From positions 124,001 to 188,000 of the forward strand of contig JALQPE010000101.1 of the NCBI GenBank assembly GCA_030407315.1: a stretch of DNA of 64,000 bases, given 5' to 3'. Below are positions 58,701-64,000 of the stretch, in pieces. Each line of letters begins with the position of its first letter. Position 1 is the first letter of the stretch. The DNA comes from Asparagopsis taxiformis. Lineage: Eukaryota; Rhodophyta; Florideophyceae; Bonnemaisoniales; Bonnemaisoniaceae. Under the pieces are notes generated by a model. That model worked only from the letters and a program-made list of their open reading frames with translations. It was not told where the DNA came from and ran no database searches. Made by a program: the position numbers and the translations under genes.

Positions 58701-61272
58701 CAATGGGAACCGGTTTCGAGGACACCACATTAGGCACCACTGCTGCGAGCGGGGTGGAACGTAGAGGTATGGGTCCAGAAACAGTGGGGACGTTTGCCAT
58801 TGAAGGAATAACTGGTGCAGAGCGAAACGCGACATTAGATGTGGGTAAATCATCACAGGAGTGTTCAGGAAATGCCTCCAGTTTTGGTTCAGATGGTTTA
58901 GAGTCGTCCGGAAGCAGACTTGTGGGGGGAACATCTTCGGGCAGATCATGGACCTCTTCCATATGCCCCTGATCACTTAGAGCACCAGAGGATACATTCG
59001 CTATGCCAGAAACCTCTTCTTCTTGTGGGTTGATATCAGTGATGTTAATGTAGAAGTTAGGTAGTGAAGAGGCTGTAGTGAGGTCCAGCTCCGCTGCTGA
59101 GTTGCACCCTTTCGATCCCTTCGAAAGATCTGACTCGTTTCGTTGTTGTTGTTCTTTCTGTGCCACGCCGTCCTTCTCTACACTTGTCTCTTTCACAGCT
59201 TCCAGCTTCGGTTGCACCGAAAGGTCCCAGCCACTGCTGACTGCAAGTTCAGTGCCCTTGGAGAAGTTACCGCTCACACTTTCCCGTGTGGAATTCTTTT
59301 TCAACTTCAATTCCTTAGCTTCATCCGTGTTATCCGTCAATTTAAGCGAGTTGTGCTTCACCCTATCATTAGCGGACGCGTTTGGAATATCAGGGCTTGG
59401 TTTAGCGTTTACGATGGACGGCATTTCCCTGAGACGTGGTTGATCAAGTTCCAAAACATCATTGCTGGCGGCAAGAGTTTCCTTGTCGGTAGCCTTGGTC
59501 TCGGTGCACTTTTTCGGCGCAGCTGATACTGCGTGTTGCCCGTTCTTCTCAACGAACGGCTTCACAGTTTCTGAACTCAAACGCAAAGCATTCGGCGTTC
59601 CAGGCTCTTTCACGGTTTCTTTTCTTTCGCGAGATTTGGTTCCTGAAGGTGGGAGAGCATTTGAACTTGTACTGGTACCTCTCACCGAGTTTGACAAACC
59701 AGGTTCATCAATTTCCGGAGACATCGACTTGAAGAGGACGTGATTTACAGCATGTGTCGAATCCAAAGACTTTTTCCCACTCCGACCAAGCTCAGAGAAC
59801 TGTGGTATTGAATCTAGTTGTACTCGCTCCGAATCCTGTACAACAGTGACAATCTCTGCCTCATTGGAAACAGTCACTGTTGTCTCCATCGAGCGCAGGA
59901 CAGTGCTTCTAGCGTAGCTCACATTATGATCCGCCTCATGCTTCTTAACAAGTTCATTTGAACGAACTGAAGGAGCGTCGATATTTGCACGGGCTGGATC
60001 CGTGGTCGCTTTAGGAATTCTTGTATCCGCAGAAGGCTTCGAATCTTTCTCTCTTTTCGCAGTTTCGTTTGGAGGATATATTCTAGGGCCTGGCGAAAGA
60101 CTATTCTTCTCAGCAGCCTTCTCAACACTCCGAGTTCCATTTTTCGGCGCTTTAGGGTTGTCCGGTCTTGACTTGTCCTTAGACACATCATCCCGCGCAA
60201 TAGTCTTGACCCTATTCACCGGAAATGATTTCTGGGTCGGGGATTGCTTCAAGCCGGAACTGAGGGCCCGTTGAAGACCAGCAGGGGGTCTTCTTGGGGG
60301 AGCATGCTGCACATTGGATGCATTCGAAAGCGGCTTGAACGGAACGGTTTGATTGTCAAAGTGTGGTTTCGAAGTGGAAGGGATCGCAGATGCATTCATG
60401 AGCTTTCCACCGGCGCTGCTCAAAGGCAGTTTGTCGCTGCGACTACTGGGCATGCCTCTTTCGGTTGGCAGCGGGGGTCCGACGCGCGACAAGATCGGCG
60501 AGTCTGACTTGGACTGTTGAACAGGCATGCGTGAAAGAGGGCCGCCGTTATGAAGTGGCCGACGCTTCTTCTGACGAACGGGCTTGTGAATTTTTGATGT
60601 AGGCCGAAACCACGAGTTGTACGAAGAGTGTGAGTCGGCGCGCAACGAAGGAATATCAGGAGCGCTGCGTCTGAGGTCGGAGTCATCGCGATGGGAGACC
60701 ATGTCGGCTCTGTACAAGGGACCGGGCTCGCCTCGGTAGGGGACGTGACTTGAGTGATCGGGCGGGCCGCGGTGGGAGGTGTGGTCGGATCGAAACGGAG
60801 GCAGATCTCCGCGGGGCTTTGGTGGGAGGGTGCGGGGACCGTGGTCGGGAGGACGGTACAAAGCATGGTCTGGGGGGTCTATGCGATGGGGAGGGCCTGG
60901 CTCGCCGCGATACGGTGGTTGCTCGGCACGATGGGGAGGCAAGTCGGAGCGGTGAGGCGGGCTCCTCGGCGGGGTGCGGAGCCTTCCCTGCAAACTTCTG
61001 GAGAGGGGCGGCGGCGGGCCGTGGTGGTAGGCGGCGGAGTGTAGCGGAGAGTGAATTTGCGGGTGCGGCGCGTGGCGTTGGTGGTGCGGGGGCGCGGGGC
61101 GGGAATGGCGCTGGCGGAGGGCGGGGGGCGGAGGTGGGGAACGCTGTCGTCTCGGAACCCAGCCGTTGCGGGGGCCGGGCGGCGCAGCTCCGCGGCGACG
61201 ATATGGACGCCCCTGCCATGGCTGATATGGAGCGCGTGAAGGCGGGGGGAGGGGCGGGTCGCCACCCATCAT
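55756..61272 (-). CDS. Giant SANT-domain protein, NCoR/POWERDRESS-like (1,838 aa)
   Basis: The N-terminus is Pro/Arg/His-rich with short repeated units (about 1-210). A very long disordered Ser/Lys/Glu-rich region follows. A coiled coil lies near 920-950 (VDAEITALERDLALKRAEKERK) and a helical region near 1010-1100. Three SANT/Myb-like domains follow: about 1202-1250 (NPWRLSERLIFIDKYLMYPKNFRKIAGFLEHK), about 1358-1410 (FVQAISNFGTDWREVSLFMSLPGK) and about 1565-1615 (VTWTAAEGIEFRRLFKIHGRNWKKLSQCL). The first SANT with its upstream helical region recalls the deacetylase-binding SANT pair of animal NCoR/SMRT and plant POWERDRESS, so a histone-deacetylase corepressor role is likely but inferred. 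The frame is unbroken over 5.5 kb. The ATG is one of two adjacent Met codons at 61272 and 61269. Confidence 0.85.
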   Translation of the reverse strand: MMGGDPPLPPPSRAPYQPWQGRPYRRRGAAPPGPRNGWVPRRQRSPPPPPALRQRHSRPAPPHHQRHAPHPQIHSPLHSAAYHHGPPPPLSRSLQGRLRTPPRSPPHRSDLPPHRAEQPPYRGEPGPPHRIDPPDHALYRPPDHGPRTLPPKPRGDLPPFRSDHTSHRGPPDHSSHVPYRGEPGPLYRADMVSHRDDSDLRRSAPDIPSLRADSHSSYNSWFRPTSKIHKPVRQKKRRPLHNGGPLSRMPVQQSKSDSPILSRVGPPLPTERGMPSSRSDKLPLSSAGGKLMNASAIPSTSKPHFDNQTVPFKPLSNASNVQHAPPRRPPAGLQRALSSGLKQSPTQKSFPVNRVKTIARDDVSKDKSRPDNPKAPKNGTRSVEKAAEKNSLSPGPRIYPPNETAKREKDSKPSADTRIPKATTDPARANIDAPSVRSNELVKKHEADHNVSYARSTVLRSMETTVTVSNEAEIVTVVQDSERVQLDSIPQFSELGRSGKKSLDSTHAVNHVLFKSMSPEIDEPGLSNSVRGTSTSSNALPPSGTKSRERKETVKEPGTPNALRLSSETVKPFVEKNGQHAVSAAPKKCTETKATDKETLAASNDVLELDQPRLREMPSIVNAKPSPDIPNASANDRVKHNSLKLTDNTDEAKELKLKKNSTRESVSGNFSKGTELAVSSGWDLSVQPKLEAVKETSVEKDGVAQKEQQQRNESDLSKGSKGCNSAAELDLTTASSLPNFYINITDINPQEEEVSGIANVSSGALSDQGHMEEVHDLPEDVPPTSLLPDDSKPSEPKLEAFPEHSCDDLPTSNVAFRSAPVIPSMANVPTVSGPIPLRSTPLAAVVPNVVSSKPVPIAVPAPALSFLRSSPRSRARVGSQELNFNNFSSPAASSTTFPPLRNAVVTPSNPAPTRSGTNDLVDKIHQVDAEITALERDLALKRAEKERKDGALSPNAQCADERSSKGGAHAASELALQVSLRAPSVPKRQRCLNPMQANLHLVMTQNHAKANAAAAALRSLCSDAEFGLDAAKSATPISAEVAPEVLKKITEKIAEQKADTSKRKRLVMREYKSRMESWQRKMKAAKDRRSKEVRDGTRERDRFLLLSTKGHMALLTSRTSSGRTSTKVIPSVGVNGQMNGIAELDALLTEIETEGGTPGSKANWARTLADIPEQDPTRVPHDCGSVLVEDPVAAHHASRCVNPWRLSERLIFIDKYLMYPKNFRKIAGFLEHKSVRECSSFYYENKLELGLKQLLKEATTMKRKGVLKAHIVALAKKKLTHSLDDSLDALPTHTSGSSVLNVPFTSLAGRGPAELNAAGSLGVASVVKSIHEGSGEVSLPLSIKPTERIMCELNLIDLEGINASKFVQAISNFGTDWREVSLFMSLPGKTSTHYREFYRRNKGNLGLDTRAKVRVLSAMTSSRSRAPPSKMSPRLSPRRVPKSSRAGSRGSPKVSTKSTKGQSKLSPKLPPKGSAKSQVRKELVETDVHGSLHTSEYNHSRSPDSEGAESLSIGNEAEHLNLKRRKSRSPAAKTHVGSGQPSSSDANSVEGGSETGRRKGEGYGRKSKPKVTWTAAEGIEFRRLFKIHGRNWKKLSQCLAPKTPAQIKGFWRRIADEVGDGYAVDSEKGGKAGKKRVKNIQDGESGEQGANCNGDDQQSSPKHIGGELNQTRKRSPSIAQLDHNKRVTKKEKRNDVLDVDKKTDEKADEQKENMGGTDVAEPSVPNGKASDVKEDEIEVPVTALEKAAEKAESSSVRRLPMLRSSPSPMLRSVPVRKVVKKSADKSSGDIAGTVAFKAAENSEGTGVEKERKSLESYGILELLGKRLSDATDERMEKK
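60615..61245 (-). repeat. Low-complexity Pro/Arg/His coding tract
   Basis: The first 210 residues of the SANT protein are made of irregular short units such as PPHRxxxP, PPYRGEPGP and PPDHxxxR. The DNA is GC-rich and strongly biased on one strand, so frames on other strands here are artefacts of composition. Confidence 0.6.
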
Positions 61273-64000
61273 ACTCGCGCAATTTTGTCTATGATGCTGC
61301 TTGTGTTGTGCTTGTCATCCGACCCCAAACCATGACAGAACTCATCTACTCTCCAGACGGTGTCGTTTAGTCGGGGAGGAGGGAGAGATGGCGGCAGTAC
61401 GGCTGGTCAAGTGCTTGAATGCCATTTGAAAAGTCAGAAAGGGTCGCTTTACGTCGCCCATCAGGCTACTGTAAATTGCTGTAATGGTGAGTGTGAATCT
61501 CGGATGAAATTTGCGAGGCAATTTGCCATATGTGCCCTGCGACTGCTCGCTGGAGTTGCATCAAGTTGGCCAGAATGGGTTGAAAACGGTACTTTTGACA
61601 AACGAGCTCGATGCGCTCGCGCCGGTGTCGCGCGAGGTGATGGTAAGCCGATTGGCGGCCGCCGTCGCGCACATTGCAGCTCGTTCGATGCCGCGTCTTG
61701 GTGCCGCTTTCAGTTTCGCAGCATTGAGCGGGTCGATAGCAATTGATAATAGCCTAGTGTGTGTGCAGCAGTCGATGGAAAAACAATAGATAAAAAGGCA
61801 TTGTAAGGTGCTAGTGCGCTGGACGGTTGTTTTGTGCGGCTTGTGCGCGAACAACGATTGCGGATGAAGACTAGCGGCGATGAAACCAGTTTTCAAGCAG
61901 GATCCACTGCATGCGTTGACACACCAAGCGCTGGTTTGTGCCAACAAGGCGGCGGTTGTATTTCATGACACGGCAAAGCATCACGTGCAGTTGCACAACA
62001 GCCAGCGATGAGCATAGACGAATAAAAGTCATGAGTAGGATCGGTGCACACGGTGGAGGCCGATGTGTTTGGCAACGGAATGCATATGATAAGGAGGGCG
62101 GAACCACGCGTTGCAGACATTGTCGGATAGTGGCAAAGCGGGAGGGAAGAGGCAGAGGCGAAGTTTGGTCAGTGATCTGGAGCGGACGAGGCTGTGCAGG
62201 GAGGAGTAGCGGTGCACCAAGAAAGCGAGGGAGAGGGAAGAAGGAACGCGGTGAGGTGTGCAGTGCATCAACAACAGGGTAAACGGAGCAGCGCAAGCGG
62301 CGTTGTCATCTCTACAGGTGTGAGTACAGTGGTTGTGGCGCATCCACTGTCCAGTTTTTGGTTGGGTGGCCTGTCAAGCGAAAAGCATGCATCTGATTGC
62401 CGAAAGGCATAAAAATGTCTACTGTCTGCTTTGAAATTTGTTTGATCGATAATTTTTGGGCGGCGCACGCACAGCAATGTCGCCCAGGCAGCTTTGTCAT
62501 GCTCGCCGTCTGCCTTGTCCGCGCGCTCTCGTTCCTCCCGCGTCTGCTCGTGAAATTGGTAGCGCTCCGCTCGCAGACGTTGCCTCGGTGTCGTTGCACC
62601 AACCGACGAGCAAACACATTGTGTCGATGCCGCTCGCTACCATCCGTCATTCAGTGTACTGTAGCGCAACATGACTCGAAATTATTCTGCACATTTGCAA
62701 ATAATTCGGTAATCCGCCATTTAGGGTAAGTGTGCGATAACCTAAACAACATTTCGCTGCCAGCTGGAAACAACATGAAGAATCAATTCAACTTGCGCAT
62801 TTATTTGTTAACGCGTGTGCATCATGTTTTATACTACATATCATCTTACTATCAGCCTCCAACAAAATCTACAACTCGTGCGAAATACGACACGCAATCG
62901 ACGTCATTCATTCGTTCGAATTGAAGGCAACAGTGTGCACGATGCGTTCCGTCAACATCCAGCACGTCTAGCACATGAACCGCGTCCCAATTAGGCAGTT
63001 CCAGACCTCGCGTGAACCATATCACACCCAAGTCCATCGCCTCGTCCAGTGGGTGCTGAGAAAATTGGGACAGATGGGAAAGGCCAAGCTGCACTGAATT
63101 ATTACAACAATGAAGCGTGCAGTCAAAATACAACAATACGCGCTCAAGTACGATGTGTTGGACGGGTTGTGATTGGCGTTGGTCGCAGTAAAAATGCTTT
63201 AATTTATTGTGGACATGCGGTGCGCACGTGGTGGACGGCGGTGACAGTCACGAAAGAAGGCAAACTACCGGGAATGAATGGCAGTGTGGTATGAGTTTAT
63301 CTGCCGTGTTGATTGAAAAAGATATGGATGCAATGCAAAGCAGCTGTATTCTTGCTGGCGTGACGTATTGATGATGCGTAATATCTGAACAGATTGCCCC
63401 CAGACGAGCTGCACCTTGTGCAAGTCTTTCGGTGACACAGCTAGTCCTCGATGAAGATCAGCTGCTACAAGGCTTGTTCGCCCCATCTGCTATTCGTTTG
63501 TGTAGCCAATTGGCATCCAGCATGCTGAGAATAGCGCTTGTCCCTATCCGAGGCAGTGAATCAACATTTCTCCTTGCAGCCGCATGGTATGTTGCAATCA
63601 AGGTATGTGTACCACCCATGTAAGGCAGTTACCCGCAGATACGATCACGTTGCAGTCGCGACATTTGGGCGGATCTGCCTTTCTTTACGAGTGGAAGCTG
63701 CTGCCCGCAATATACATCATGTTTAAAACAATGTAACATCTTAGCTCTACGGTCCACCAACGCTTCACGGGGTGCCTTTACAGGCCTGCGGTGCTCGTGC
63801 GCATGGCGCGTGTTGAGGAAAAATTGAAAGCAACGTGATCTGGCACTTGTTCGTTAGCCCAGACGCGTTCACTTTACAACGCAGCAATCTTCTCCCCGTG
63901 TACTTGCAAAATACGGCACATGTGCGAAAGTCGCTTATTTAGACAGGCCTGACATGACGTTTGTCGTCTTCGCAGTTAGGTTAAACACGCAGTGTGGCGC
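61273..64000. other. 2.7 kb stretch without a supported gene
   Basis: This begins with the upstream region of the SANT gene. Frames of 60-130 codons on both strands overlap and have no recognisable motif. GTAAGT-type donors occur at 62726 and GTATGT at 63603, but no exon pair could be built. No tRNA, repeat family or transposon was recognised. A gene with its body beyond 64000 could start here unseen. Confidence 0.4.

Noticed and set aside
1..64000. CRISPR arrays, transposons, insertion sequences, viral genes or a plasmid origin
   Set aside because: No spaced repeats, terminal inverted repeats, transposase, reverse transcriptase or integrase motif was found; the content is ordinary nuclear genes.

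Overview
The window is nuclear DNA of a photosynthetic eukaryote with compact, almost intronless genes, most probably a red alga (inference). Evidence: plastid-type HSP90, N-acetylglutamate synthase, a BT1 folate-type carrier, a bifunctional DHFR-thymidylate synthase, mitochondrial citrate synthase, a complex I assembly factor, condensin and spliceosome subunits, and TATA boxes 55-180 bp before many start codons. At least five predicted plastid proteins carry A-F-x-x-P or a close variant within the first dozen residues and have no signal peptide before it. That fits the phenylalanine-based transit peptides of primary red plastids better than secondary plastids. The species cannot be named from this sequence. 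About 28 genes are supported, roughly one per 2.3 kb. One intron is certain (93 nt, Nudix gene) and one very short intron (25 nt) is possible. No tRNA, rRNA, CRISPR, transposon or viral gene was recognised. Layout, left part (1-20.5 kb): the 5' end of an unknown gene runs off the left edge. Then come small lineage-specific proteins (1.1, 2.2 and 3.8 kb), an MgtC/SapB-family membrane protein (4.8-5.6 kb) and a 3.4 kb stretch without a clear gene. Two related Fringe-like GT31 glycosyltransferases (8.9 and 15.8 kb, opposite strands) flank a CREB/ATF-like bZIP factor and an unknown acidic protein. A GT14 core-2/I-branching-type enzyme (18.0 kb) and a plastid DUF1415 protein (19.6 kb) follow. Middle (20.5-39 kb): condensin II subunit CAP-G2 with a one-base frameshift, a membrane-bound histidine acid phosphatase diverging from a BSD-domain protein, a BT1 transporter converging on an NmrA-like dehydrogenase, SART1/Snu66, a rhodanese, an unknown N-glycosylated type II membrane protein, a bromodomain-Tudor chromatin protein and a GT-like type II membrane protein. 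Right part (39-64 kb): citrate synthase, Nudix hydrolase, alpha/beta hydrolase, complex I assembly factor NDUFAF2, plastid HSP90, a coiled-coil nuclear-type protein, an F-box/LRR protein, N-acetylglutamate synthase, a small coiled-coil protein, DHFR-TS, a giant three-SANT protein of NCoR/POWERDRESS type, and 2.7 kb without a clear gene. The genes do not form an operon-like system. The only functional theme is an excess of Golgi-type proteins at 8.9-19 kb and 33-39 kb (two GT31, one GT14, one GT-like, one unknown glycoprotein), which could serve cell-wall polysaccharide or glycoprotein synthesis. Several chromatin and chromosome factors (CAP-G2, bromodomain, SANT) are also present. No clearly new multi-gene system was found. 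The strongest anomalies are the CAP-G2 frameshift, the split small gene at 1.1 kb, the MgtC-family protein and the shared A-F-x-x-P presequence.
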